Source of the DNA: Clostridia bacterium
Lineage (GTDB): Bacteria > Bacillota_A > Clostridia > Oscillospirales > CAG-272
DNA length: 20,254 nucleotides
Direction: 5' to 3'
NCBI GenBank assembly: GCA_017631775.1
Contig: JAGBSQ010000058.1
Coordinates: forward strand, 1-20,254
Below, piece after piece: positions 6,824 through 14,861 of the stretch. Both the position numbers and the translations under genes were made by a program. Under the pieces are notes generated by a model. It did not search any database and had not been told where the DNA came from. It worked only from the letters and a program-made list of their open reading frames with translations. Numbering within the stretch: position 1 is the stretch's first letter; each line of letters starts with the position of its first letter.

Positions 6824-9469
6824 TTATTCTTTTGCTTTAATAATGTTGATAGGCTTGATGTTGTGAATTGCCCAAACAGGCGCAAATGCCGAAACCATGG
6901 TTATAAGAACTACCAAAGCGAGGTCGACAATTGCCAAATGCGGGTAGAACTCGATGATATCAAACATACGAATTTCCAGCTCCATATGCGTTTGCATGGA
7001 GTTGAGCAAAATGGTATTTGCCACCGAGGTCGCACCCCAAATGCCAAAGCCGGAAAGTGCAATGATAAGAGCACCCACAACCAGCGGTTGCGCCAAAAAG
7101 ATGCTTGCGATTTGAATGGTTTTGCCACCCAAGGATTTGATAATACCAACCTGATATTTGTGTCTTTGAATAACGTTGGAGCCAAACGCGCAAAGGTAAA
7201 TAATGCAAATAGCAAGCAAGAATGCCTCAAACAAGCGGAACAGATCGGAGAAGGTAACGATCAGGCGGTAAAGCTTTGTAGCCATATCGTTCTCTACATT
7301 TTTAACAACAAAGTTGCGCTCGCTGGCAATATCGTTGAGGGTGGTTGCAGCGCGCACGTCATCAAAATAGATCGCATAGGGAGAGGTCATCAGGGGTCTT
7401 GCCGCCAAAAAGTCCTCTTCGTCAAGATAAACTCTCGAGTTGCTGCTATAAGTCAATCTTGAAACGTGGAAGGTGCGCTCGCCAAGAACGTCTTTGTTGC
7501 GAGAATAAAAGGTGACGGTAATATCGATGGGCGTAAATTCATCAAGGTTATCTTTGTTGTACTGCGTACCCTTGGAACCCACCATAGAGTTGTAGAGCGC
7601 GGTGGTGAGAACGGCTTCGCCCTTTGTTACCGAAACTTGATAGCCTGTATCGGGATAAATACGGGGAGAGGTGAGCGGTTGATACTCACCGTCGCCGCTA
7701 TTAAAGCTGAGCGAGGCAGGAATGCCGATAGACAAATAATCAAGAGAGGTGCTCATATCGGCTATGTAATCGGTGGAGAAGGTGTAGCTTACGCCAAGCA
7801 CGAGCTGTACGTACTCTGCAAAATGCAAAAACTCATCCGAGTCGCGCAATGCCTTCAGTCCGTCCTTATCCTCGTTTTCCTTCAGGGCGTCCATACGCGC
7901 CTTTAGGTCGTCGTATTTTTGATGGTAGCCGGTATCGATAATGGCATCAACAACACCGTATTTATTTCCTCCGGGGCTGTAGTAAACGCCAATGATAGAG
8001 TCATAATCCTTATACCGAGCGGAGTTGCCCTCCAAAATGGAGTCTGCCACGTAGTCGGTAATAATAATGCCGTTGTTGGGGCGATCGAGGCTTCCTTTGA
8101 GCACGCGGTTTTCAATATCCTCGCCAAACAAATGCTTTAAAAGCTCCATATCGCATTGCAAAACGCCATAGGTCTCGCGAATGTAAAAATCCGTTACGTT
8201 GCTTGCGGCATCATATCTTCTTTTTGCGCCAACGGTATCCGATACGCCGGTTTTAATAGGCATTGCATGATCGTACAAAACGTGCATGCGGTCACCGTAG
8301 ACGGTGTTGCGGAATGCCGCAAAATCTTCTTCGGTGATGTGAACCAGCGAGGTAACGTCCAGCATTTTGGTTCCGCCGCTAATGGTAGCCTTTTGGTAGG
8401 CGATAACTGGCTCGTTGTTTGCGATCATGGAGTTGGAAAGCGAGGTGTTAACACCGTAATTGAGGAAGGATTGGAAGACCGCAAAGCAGGAAACGATCAG
8501 CGTTGCCGTAATGGCCGCCACCAAAAAGCGAGCGAACTTTCCGCTCATCATGGTGCGGGTGAGGAACATGGTCTTTTTGAAGGACATGCCCGAGTTGCGG
8601 CGCGAATAGGGACGACCGCGAAGCTCCATCTTTTTGGAATCGATACCGCGGAAGCCATCGTCGTTTTGAATGACCTTTTTTACGTCGCCTGCGCGAATGC
8701 CCTCAACCATTTCGTCGATTTGCTCGCCGGAAAGTGTCTTGTTGTAAGGCAGGACCAAGATTCCCTCTTCGTTTACGCTAAAGGCGTTGGAATATCCCTC
8801 GCGGCGAATATCATCGCGCACGATTTTTCCGTCACGAAGCTCCAAAATGCGGTCGGCATAGTTTTCGGCATCGGGAATGTTGTGCGAAACGATGATAACG
8901 AGCTTTGTTTTGGAGAACTCCTTGAGCAGGTTTAAAATTTGGCGAGAGTTGTCGGCATCAAGGTTGCCGGTGGGCTCGTCGCAAAGAATGACCTCGGGGT
9001 TTTTAACAATTGCACGTGCCATTGCAACACGTTGCTTTTGACCGCCCGAAAGCTCGCGCGGATAACGCGAAGCGTACTCTTGCAGGCCAACCTTTTGGAG
9101 CGCGTTGACGATGAGGTCGCCATGCTCGGCGCTCTCAAGGTCGAGCACCAGGGCAATGTTTTCTTCAACCGTCAACTCCTCCAAGAGGTGGAAGTCTTGA
9201 AATACGAAGCCGATGTGACGGCAACGGTAATCGTAAAAATCGTATTTTGTAAACTTGGAAAGCTGCTCGTTTTCAAAAAAGATTTCGCCTTCTTCAAACT
9301 CATCCAAGCCGCCCAAAAGGTTGAGCAGGGTGGATTTGCCGCTACCGCTCTTGCCGAGCACAAACACCATGCCACTATCCTCCAAGGTGAACGAAACGTG
9401 GTCGAGTGCCATGCAGTTTGTGCGATTTTTACTTTTGTAGATTTTGGTCAGGTCTTGTACCTTGATCAT
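6824..9469 (-). CDS. MacB/FtsX-type ABC transporter, fused ATPase and permease
   Basis: The 881-residue protein is an ATP-binding domain fused to a type VII (MacB/FtsX-like) permease. Residues 1-220 carry Walker A GKSGSGKS (39-46), Q-loop Gln91, signature LSGGQ (140-144), Walker B VILCDEPTGNLD (160-171) and switch His196. A cytoplasmic linker leads to a first membrane helix (about 313-335). A large extracytoplasmic domain of about 400 residues follows, then three helices (about 746-766, 789-812, 844-865). FtsX-type permeases move no substrate across the membrane but transmit mechanical force outside; relatives export or detach peptides, lipoproteins or antibiotics. No histidine kinase or response regulator is adjacent. 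The ATG follows AGGTAGGA. The upstream 505-residue gene is 51 bases away, so co-transcription is likely. Confidence 0.92.
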   Translation of the reverse strand: MIKVQDLTKIYKSKNRTNCMALDHVSFTLEDSGMVFVLGKSGSGKSTLLNLLGGLDEFEEGEIFFENEQLSKFTKYDFYDYRCRHIGFVFQDFHLLEELTVEENIALVLDLESAEHGDLIVNALQKVGLQEYASRYPRELSGGQKQRVAMARAIVKNPEVILCDEPTGNLDADNSRQILNLLKEFSKTKLVIIVSHNIPDAENYADRILELRDGKIVRDDIRREGYSNAFSVNEEGILVLPYNKTLSGEQIDEMVEGIRAGDVKKVIQNDDGFRGIDSKKMELRGRPYSRRNSGMSFKKTMFLTRTMMSGKFARFLVAAITATLIVSCFAVFQSFLNYGVNTSLSNSMIANNEPVIAYQKATISGGTKMLDVTSLVHITEEDFAAFRNTVYGDRMHVLYDHAMPIKTGVSDTVGAKRRYDAASNVTDFYIRETYGVLQCDMELLKHLFGEDIENRVLKGSLDRPNNGIIITDYVADSILEGNSARYKDYDSIIGVYYSPGGNKYGVVDAIIDTGYHQKYDDLKARMDALKENEDKDGLKALRDSDEFLHFAEYVQLVLGVSYTFSTDYIADMSTSLDYLSIGIPASLSFNSGDGEYQPLTSPRIYPDTGYQVSVTKGEAVLTTALYNSMVGSKGTQYNKDNLDEFTPIDITVTFYSRNKDVLGERTFHVSRLTYSSNSRVYLDEEDFLAARPLMTSPYAIYFDDVRAATTLNDIASERNFVVKNVENDMATKLYRLIVTFSDLFRLFEAFLLAICIIYLCAFGSNVIQRHKYQVGIIKSLGGKTIQIASIFLAQPLVVGALIIALSGFGIWGATSVANTILLNSMQTHMELEIRMFDIIEFYPHLAIVDLALVVLITMVSAFAPVWAIHNIKPINIIKAKE

Positions 9470-9520
9470 TGGTGTTTTTTCCTACCTTTCTTTCAATACG
9501 TCTTGTGAAGAACACGGAAG

Positions 9521-11038
9521 TCAAATGTTTTTGGCGCGGTGCGGTATCAGCTCGCAGGTGCCGTTTTGAGGAATTATGGAGATGTGGTCGGGTTCTTTGT
9601 GGACATTTGCACCGACAATCTCGAGTGTATAGGGTGTGCCTTTGTAATTGTATTCAATGGTATTTTCTGCCGCCTTGAGGCAGTTTGCACGTGCCGCCCA
9701 AAAACGAAGAATGGGGGCGCTGACGCGAATGCGATCGGGGAGGAATACCACCTCGCAGTCTTTCCATTTAACCGCCAAGGAGTCCTCGCCGCGACGCTCA
9801 ACAGTGAACGCCGAAGCCTCACCGTCAATTTGAATACCGCTCTTGTAATTTTCGCCGTCATTCCAAAAAAGTGCATCAACAAGCGGCAAATTTTCATACA
9901 CCGCGTCAAACGTGGTGCATTTTTTTGTTAAGTAATGTTCGGGAACACGGTCATCAAAGAGGTGCCACGAACGAATAAAGGTGCTGTTTTGAAAGCGGAA
10001 AAGGTTGGCGGAATACCCTTGGCAATCGTACCAAACCGATTGCGCGTCACTGCCTCTGTCCCAGTTGTCAAGGGCGACCACCGAGGTGGCAGGCGTTGCC
10101 GCGTAGGTCTTTTTGAACCACGCGCCCGCATCGCACATCTTCATTACAGAGACATCTTTTTGCTCTTTCAGCTTTTCAAGCTGCATGCGGAGCTGGGGTA
10201 AAAAGTCGGTGTAACCAAAGCTGTTCTCTTGACCGATTTGTGTAAAAGAAAAGCCAAGGTCTTCGTTTTCGTAGTATGTTCTAAAGAACCAATCCACGTT
10301 TTCGGGGTCAGCGCCAACCGAGCCGACGGGCTCCATTGTAAAGCAACCGCAGTGCAGGCGCGCATCCCACGCGTGGGTGAGGTACTTTTTGTTGTCGTAG
10401 TTGTGAATAGGGCAAGGGCCGAGCAAACGGAAAACGGGAACGTTTACCTGCTCTCCCTCGCTTTGTGCGGGGGTAAAGATATTCTTTTTGGACGGATAAT
10501 AAGCTTGATTGAAATATCCGCCGTGGAGCGTGTAGGCATCGGTGTTGGTTTGGTCGCGGCAAATGGCAATGGCATCCACATCGTAATGCTCTGCCAAATA
10601 GTTGACCGTGTGGGTATCCATCAGCCAGCTTGCAACGGTGCGCGGATAGTAGCCGTAGACCTCTTTGAATTTTCGCATCGCCTCGTCGATGAGCATTTCG
10701 CGCTCGTGCGGCGTATACGCCATCGAAAATCCCGGCACGATGTGCCAATCCCAACGCCAACCGCGCTCGCTCTTGTAAGGCAAACCGCAAGCAGAGGTGA
10801 GCGGCTCGACGATCTCATACCAAATGCCAAGCTCGGTGCGCTCGGTTCCCTTTGTGCGGAACAGCTCCGCATAGCGCGGATCGCAAAGGACGTCGTATTG
10901 CAAAAGGAAGGTATTTTCAAAGCCAAACTCGTTGACCATTTCAAGCTCGCGGCACGTAGCATCAAAGAGGATATTTTCGCTATTCTCCATGCGCTCGTCA
11001 ATCTGCCGCGCAAAATTCATAATGCTTGCAATTTTCAT
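9521..11038 (-). CDS. Unidentified 505-residue protein, possibly carbohydrate-active
   Basis: I do not recognise this family firmly. The protein has no signal peptide or membrane helix and is rich in Trp, Tyr, His and Asp, as carbohydrate-active enzymes often are. The N-terminal two thirds read like an alpha/beta barrel. Segments such as GWRWDWHIVPGFS, TPHEREMLIDEAMRKFKEVY followed by GYYPRTVASWLMDTHTVNYL, and AIAICRDQTNTD recall the strand-helix order of NodB-like deacetylases and GH57/GH38-type hydrolases. The C-terminal third (from about 390) looks beta-rich, perhaps a sandwich domain. Catalytic residues cannot be named. The ATG at 11038 follows AAAGGA. It sits between a YgjV-like membrane gene (32 bases upstream) and an ABC exporter (51 bases downstream), suggesting a three-gene transcript. 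Confidence 0.72.
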   Translation of the reverse strand: MKIASIMNFARQIDERMENSENILFDATCRELEMVNEFGFENTFLLQYDVLCDPRYAELFRTKGTERTELGIWYEIVEPLTSACGLPYKSERGWRWDWHIVPGFSMAYTPHEREMLIDEAMRKFKEVYGYYPRTVASWLMDTHTVNYLAEHYDVDAIAICRDQTNTDAYTLHGGYFNQAYYPSKKNIFTPAQSEGEQVNVPVFRLLGPCPIHNYDNKKYLTHAWDARLHCGCFTMEPVGSVGADPENVDWFFRTYYENEDLGFSFTQIGQENSFGYTDFLPQLRMQLEKLKEQKDVSVMKMCDAGAWFKKTYAATPATSVVALDNWDRGSDAQSVWYDCQGYSANLFRFQNSTFIRSWHLFDDRVPEHYLTKKCTTFDAVYENLPLVDALFWNDGENYKSGIQIDGEASAFTVERRGEDSLAVKWKDCEVVFLPDRIRVSAPILRFWAARANCLKAAENTIEYNYKGTPYTLEIVGANVHKEPDHISIIPQNGTCELIPHRAKNI

Positions 11039-11070
11039 AAGGCGTCCTTTCCAATTAGTGAATGTAAAAG

Positions 11071-11625
11071 TTATTCGGTTTCTTCTTGGTTAGAATCAGC
11101 GATAGCCACAGTCATTTCCTTTTGCTCCGCCTTCTTCCCTCTCATCATAACAAAAAGGGTGACGGCGCTTGTAACGACCGAAATTGCATCGAATACTGCG
11201 GCAACGTAGAGTTGCAGTGCAAAGTGATAAATGATCCACGGAACAAAAGAAAGCGTGACGAGGAGTTTGAACTTGATGGGGTCTTTGACATCCATCAAAA
11301 GGATGTAAACGGTGCAGACCGCAACGGGAATGATGCCAAGCCAGCCTTGGGTATTGAAGAAGACCGTCATTGCGACGGATGCGGCAATGAGGATTCCCTT
11401 CCAAACGCGGTTTAGTTTTTCCTTATAGCAAAGGTAGTTTCGAACGCAGGAAAAAACGTTGTTGATGGCACCGGTTACGCCGCCCAACAAAAGCATGCTG
11501 GCACCTTGTATGAACAGTTGAATGATTTGCACCAAAAGTATATTTGATTTTTTCTTAATCGAACCTGACCCCACTTGTAGCAGGGCGGCAATAAAATCGA
11601 TTGCGTTGGCGATTATAACGATCAT
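11071..11625 (-). CDS. YgjV-like inner-membrane protein
   Basis: This 184-residue protein is mostly hydrophobic, with about five to six predicted membrane segments (for example residues 1-17, 30-50, 75-92, 95-110, 120-140 and 143-162). It ends in a charged cytoplasmic tail rich in Lys, Glu and Gln. Features shared with the YgjV family are an N-terminal helix followed by a short basic KKKSN loop, the central NxxxxxRNYLxYKEK segment (CVRNYLCYKEK) and paired C-terminal helices. The family's molecular function is unknown. AGGAG lies seven bases before the ATG. The next gene starts 32 bases downstream, so this looks like the first gene of a leftward unit. Its upstream region is the short palindromic repeat at 11662-11704. 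Confidence 0.78.
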   Translation of the reverse strand: MIVIIANAIDFIAALLQVGSGSIKKKSNILLVQIIQLFIQGASMLLLGGVTGAINNVFSCVRNYLCYKEKLNRVWKGILIAASVAMTVFFNTQGWLGIIPVAVCTVYILLMDVKDPIKFKLLVTLSFVPWIIYHFALQLYVAAVFDAISVVTSAVTLFVMMRGKKAEQKEMTVAIADSNQEETE

Positions 11626-11661
11626 TTGGTGGCTCCTATGGTGGAAAAAGATGATTTTGCG

Positions 11662-11704
11662 GTAGGCGGTTGTTTTGAGCAGGCGAAGAGTAAATCGCCC
11701 CTAC
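11662..11704. repeat. Short palindromic repeat, variant of the element at 12723-12797
   Basis: GTAGGCGGTTG (11662-11672) and ATCGCCCCTAC (11694-11704) are imperfect inverted repeats. The right end CCCCTAC and its distance from an rlmD-like tail match the arrangement of the larger palindrome at 12723-12797. It is interpreted as a smaller or decayed member of the same family. Confidence 0.5.
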
Positions 11705-11709
11705 AAGGT

Positions 11710-11808
11710 TAATTTTTTCTCGTCAGACAAACGACACTTCGGGCGTGGGTCAAGACTCCAAAAGGTCTCAAAATAGGTCAAAAATAGGGGGTGGAAACTC
11801 CAAAAGGT
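11710..11808 (-). pseudogene. Fragment resembling the 3' end of rlmD, with a 12-bp direct repeat
   Basis: The 24 bases 11715-11738 are identical to 12812-12835, the extreme 3' coding end of the rlmD gene in this window. On the minus strand this piece reads THARSVVCLTRKN-stop, against the rlmD end TGHVESVVCLTRK-stop. Upstream in the same frame a TGA stops the reading after about 20 codons, so nothing larger survives. The 12-base sequence ACTCCAAAAGGT occurs at 11755-11766 and again at 11797-11808. The stretch is best seen as a non-coding remnant or repeat module, not a gene. Confidence 0.6.
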
Positions 11809-11814
11809 ATATTT

Positions 11815-12594
11815 TTAACCTTTCTTTCTACGCTTTTCTACAATCTTTTTGACTTGTTCAATCGTTAACCACGGTTTCTTTCTGTGAATTATTTTGTGAC
11901 AGTTAGAGCAAACAACAGCGACATCTTGAATCTTAGTTTTTTCGCCTTCTTTCATTTTTGAAACAGGCTTTTTATGATGCACTTCAATATAATCTTCTCC
12001 TATGTCACCATAGGTTGAAAAGAAATCAAATCCGCAAATTTCACAAAATAGTTTTCCGCTATGCTCTTGCTTGAATTTCTTTTTCGCCGCTTGCACAAGC
12101 ATCGGGTTTCGCTCACTAACTATGTGTTGTTTTAACTGCCGTTTTCCCTCGCCATATTCGTCAACGGTGCTCTCAAGTAAAATGTTTTCATTTTCATCAA
12201 GCATACGCGATATATAATCGCTCAACTCAACGGATACTTTCTGCGGTCCTTGCGGAGCACACGACAGACCATTTTCAATTAAAAACAGCAAAGATAACCC
12301 TTCGTTATATATTTCGTTCAATAGCACGAGACGGCAATACTTATCTTTTTTTGCTTTCTCGTACTGCTCTATATCTTTCCAAAATTCTTTGTCATCTGTG
12401 ATTTCATCAAAAGCCATATTTATGGCGGTAACCACCGCTTTATATCTAATCATTTGAACAGGCTTGGTACAATAAATGTAAACAGTATCACCTATTTTAT
12501 ATTTCGCTGTTTGATGCCAATCGATATATCCATTTTTCATAAATGACGAATAATGGTCATATACAGATGCATTGGCAGATATTAACCAAATCAT
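11815..12594 (-). CDS. EVE/PUA-like domain fused to HNH endonuclease
   Basis: The 259-residue protein has two parts. Residues 1 to about 125 (MIWLISANASVYDHYSSF..., then KYKIGDTVYIYCTKP and a following VTAINM strand) resemble EVE/PUA-like domains, several of which bind modified bases. Residues 160-240 form an HNH nuclease with zinc Cys pairs Cys184/Cys187 (CEIC) and Cys229/Cys232 (CSNC), the core EVHHKKP (His206-His207) and a terminal HKIIH. The pairing suggests a modification-dependent (type IV-like) restriction enzyme; this is inference from domain architecture. AGGAG lies seven bases before the ATG. The gene is visibly more AT-rich than its neighbours, stands alone, and is bracketed by palindromic repeats, which fits recent acquisition. 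Confidence 0.8.
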   Translation of the reverse strand: MIWLISANASVYDHYSSFMKNGYIDWHQTAKYKIGDTVYIYCTKPVQMIRYKAVVTAINMAFDEITDDKEFWKDIEQYEKAKKDKYCRLVLLNEIYNEGLSLLFLIENGLSCAPQGPQKVSVELSDYISRMLDENENILLESTVDEYGEGKRQLKQHIVSERNPMLVQAAKKKFKQEHSGKLFCEICGFDFFSTYGDIGEDYIEVHHKKPVSKMKEGEKTKIQDVAVVCSNCHKIIHRKKPWLTIEQVKKIVEKRRKKG

Positions 12595-12722
12595 AAATTT
12601 CTCCTAATGTCTTCGATATGTTATACCAAACTGCTGTAAATTGTATTTTCGAGCTTTGCTCAAAACTCACATTTGTCCCAAAGCAAAATTGGGGCATTTT
12701 TAAATTTTGAACACCGATTTTG

Positions 12723-12797
12723 GTAGGGGACGGCGCCTTCGACGTCCCGAGAAGCCTCAAATGCGCGTCACGGGCTGTCGTGGGCGCCAGCCCCTAC
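12723..12797. repeat. Palindromic interspersed element downstream of rlmD
   Basis: GTAGGGGACGGCGCC (12723-12737) and GGCGCCAGCCCCTAC (12783-12797) are 15-bp inverted repeats matching at 13 positions. An inner hairpin is built on GGAC/GTCC. The 75 bases are GC-rich in an otherwise AT-rich gap and carry no gene. The element lies 12 bases after the rlmD stop. It may also act as a transcription-ending or RNA-stabilising structure for the rlmD operon. Confidence 0.7.
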
Positions 12798-12808
12798 GGG
12801 TTTTGCGG

Positions 12809-14191
12809 TTATTTTCTCGTCAGACAAACGACACTCTCGACGTGCCCTGTTCTCGGGAACATATCAACCGGCGTTACCTCTCCTATCTCGTATCCCAATT
12901 CTCTAAACAGCACGCAATCTCTTGCCAGTGTATCGGGATTGCAGGAGACGTAGACGATGCGCGAGAAGTTGCGCTTGGCGAGGTAAGTGATGAGTTCGGG
13001 GGTGCTACCCTTGCGAGGGGGGTCCATGATGACCGTGGCGCCCGATACGTCGCCATGGGCGGCCTCGGCACGCTCCAACAGTTTTTCGGCATTCGATGCG
13101 TCACCGCAATAGAAATAGGCGTTTTCAATATTGTTGCGCGCGGCATTTTCGGCGGCGCGAATGACGGCTTCTTCGACAATTTCAATGCCGATGACCTTTT
13201 TTGCATTCTTCGCCATTGAAAGTCCAATGGTGCCAATGCCGCAATAGAGGTCGAGGACAGTCTCGTTCCCTGTCAGCGCGGCGCGCTCGCGTGCAATGCC
13301 ATAAAGCAGCTCGCAGGCGTTGTGGTTGACCTGATAAAACGCGCCTGCGGAAATGCGGAAGCGAAGTCCGCATAAAATATCTTCGATGTAATCGCGTCCG
13401 CCTATGCAACGGTAATCATCGCCAAGAACGACGTTGGTATTTTCTTTATTCACATTGAGCATTACGCTCTTAACAGACGGAAAATGCTCCATCAATTCGC
13501 GCGCGAGCGCATCCTCGCCCTTGAGGCGCGTGCCGTTGACAACAAGGCAAACCATTACCTCGCCCGTCTCGGCACCTGTGCGCAAATAGATGTGGCGCAA
13601 GTCGCCCTTGCCGCTCTCTTCTTCGTAGGCACGAATGCCTTGACGGTTACAGAACGCGCAAACGTAGTTGACAACCTCGCCAAAGATGGCAGGTTGCAGG
13701 GCGCAATCGTTTGCAGGAACAATACGGTGTGTTCCCGTGGCGAAAAAGCCTGCCACCATTCCCGATTTGCCATTGGCAACGGGATATTGCGCCTTGTTGC
13801 GGTAGCGTGTCAATTCTCCCGTATGGCGCAACTCACCTACGCGCACGTCAAAAAGTCCTGCTTTGCGAAAAGCATTCTCGACGTAGTCGCGCTTGAGTTT
13901 GGCTTCGTGTTCATAGTTTATGTGCTGATAGACGCACCCTCCGCATCCCGCGGCGGTACAAACGCCCTCGGTTGCGCGAAGTACCGACGGCTCTATCATC
14001 CTCTCAATTTTTGCAATGAGATAACTTTTGTTCACTTTGATGATGCGTGCATCGAGCACGTCATCCGTTACGGCATCGCGCACAAAAATGACCTTGCCGC
14101 GCGCGCCGTTCTTCTCTTCTGCATGTGCCACACCAAAACCGAGATTGTTAATCTCCTCAATGCGCACGCGCAAAATATCGTTCTTTTGCAT
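12809..14191 (-). CDS. rlmD: 23S rRNA (uracil-5-)-methyltransferase, RumA/RlmD family
   Basis: This SAM-dependent enzyme makes 5-methyluridine in 23S rRNA; Firmicute members (RlmCD) can act at two sites, so the exact uridine is uncertain. The 460-residue protein has an N-terminal TRAM domain (about 1-65). A [4Fe-4S] site follows at Cys78, Cys83, Cys86 and Cys164 (CTAAGCGGC and NDCALQ). The SAM motif is DLYCGIGTIGLSMA (about 314-328), the motif DPPRKG is near 391, and the catalytic Cys is in VYVSCNPDTLARD (about 417). The start at 14191 overlaps the preceding gene's stop in TGATG, with AAGGAG upstream, indicating translational coupling. Thirteen further in-frame codons upstream were left out because they overlap the preceding coding sequence. 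Its last 24 coding bases recur at 11715-11738. Confidence 0.93.
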   Translation of the reverse strand: MQKNDILRVRIEEINNLGFGVAHAEEKNGARGKVIFVRDAVTDDVLDARIIKVNKSYLIAKIERMIEPSVLRATEGVCTAAGCGGCVYQHINYEHEAKLKRDYVENAFRKAGLFDVRVGELRHTGELTRYRNKAQYPVANGKSGMVAGFFATGTHRIVPANDCALQPAIFGEVVNYVCAFCNRQGIRAYEEESGKGDLRHIYLRTGAETGEVMVCLVVNGTRLKGEDALARELMEHFPSVKSVMLNVNKENTNVVLGDDYRCIGGRDYIEDILCGLRFRISAGAFYQVNHNACELLYGIARERAALTGNETVLDLYCGIGTIGLSMAKNAKKVIGIEIVEEAVIRAAENAARNNIENAYFYCGDASNAEKLLERAEAAHGDVSGATVIMDPPRKGSTPELITYLAKRNFSRIVYVSCNPDTLARDCVLFRELGYEIGEVTPVDMFPRTGHVESVVCLTRK

Positions 14192-14844
14192 CAGACGTAG
14201 AACTCCTTGCCGTTTTCGAGGCAGAGACAAGCCAATTTTGCACCGCAGTTGATGCGAATGACGTTGCCGTCTCGCTCGATTTTGCCGCTCTTGGTCACCT
14301 CTCCGCCAACAACCACAATGGCATCCTCCATTTCGGGTGCCACGGCATCGTCTGCGAAAAAGTCTTCGGGTTCGTAGTCCTCAAGGTCGGTATCGGCATC
14401 GTAGTTGGCAATGCCGCGGCTCATGAGAATATAGGTCTTGCCCTTAACGTTTGCTTCCTCGTAAAGGGTCATTTCGCTCAAATAATCGAGTACGCCCTCG
14501 CGTGCATCGGCATCGAGTGTGCGAAAACCGTCGAGCGTGGTTTGTCCGCCATTTGCGACCCACTCGGTCATCTCGGAAATATAGCTTGCATCGGGTGTGC
14601 CTCCGCCCTTGAGCATTTTGTCAAAGCCGTAGAGCATACGTGCGGCAAGATAATCGCGCGCGCCCGCAACCGCGTAAACGTTGGAGCGCATACTGATATC
14701 CTCAATCAGCTCCATCGGCTCGTCGCCAAAATCGACGGTGTCACCGAGAACGTAAAGTGTATCGCTATCGTTGATGAGAACGTTATCCATCAACTCCTTA
14801 AATTTTTGATAGTTGCCGTTGATGTCGGAAATTACGTAAGTCAT
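14191..14844 (-). CDS. Metallophosphoesterase-like protein with degenerate metal site
   Basis: The 217-residue protein follows the calcineurin/PPP phosphoesterase plan but with changed ligands. The first motif is SDINGN (Asp7, Asn9), where active members have GDxHG. The second is GDTVDFG (34-40), in place of GDxVDRG. The third is GARD (61-64), in place of GNHD/E. A later VVVGGEVT segment stands where a GHxxxP-like motif would be. At least the first-motif His and the third-motif Asn-His are missing, so catalytic activity is doubtful; a binding or regulatory role is possible. The ATG at 14844 follows GGGAGA and was chosen over 14949, which overlaps the Nif3 gene. It lies between nif3-like and rlmD in one operon, with a one-base overlap to rlmD and a 17-base gap to nif3. 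Confidence 0.72.
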   Translation of the reverse strand: MTYVISDINGNYQKFKELMDNVLINDSDTLYVLGDTVDFGDEPMELIEDISMRSNVYAVAGARDYLAARMLYGFDKMLKGGGTPDASYISEMTEWVANGGQTTLDGFRTLDADAREGVLDYLSEMTLYEEANVKGKTYILMSRGIANYDADTDLEDYEPEDFFADDAVAPEMEDAIVVVGGEVTKSGKIERDGNVIRINCGAKLACLCLENGKEFYV

Positions 14845-14861
14845 ATCTGTTCTCCCTAATA

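Noticed and set aside
12655..12705. Possible terminator CCCAA-loop-TTGGG with a T run upstream of the HNH gene
   Set aside because: The stem is only about five pairs, the polarity is +, and no + strand gene precedes it.
12707..13219. + strand open frame starting in the palindrome near rlmD
   Set aside because: It is antisense to rlmD, no ribosome site was noticed, and its start lies within repeat-rich DNA.
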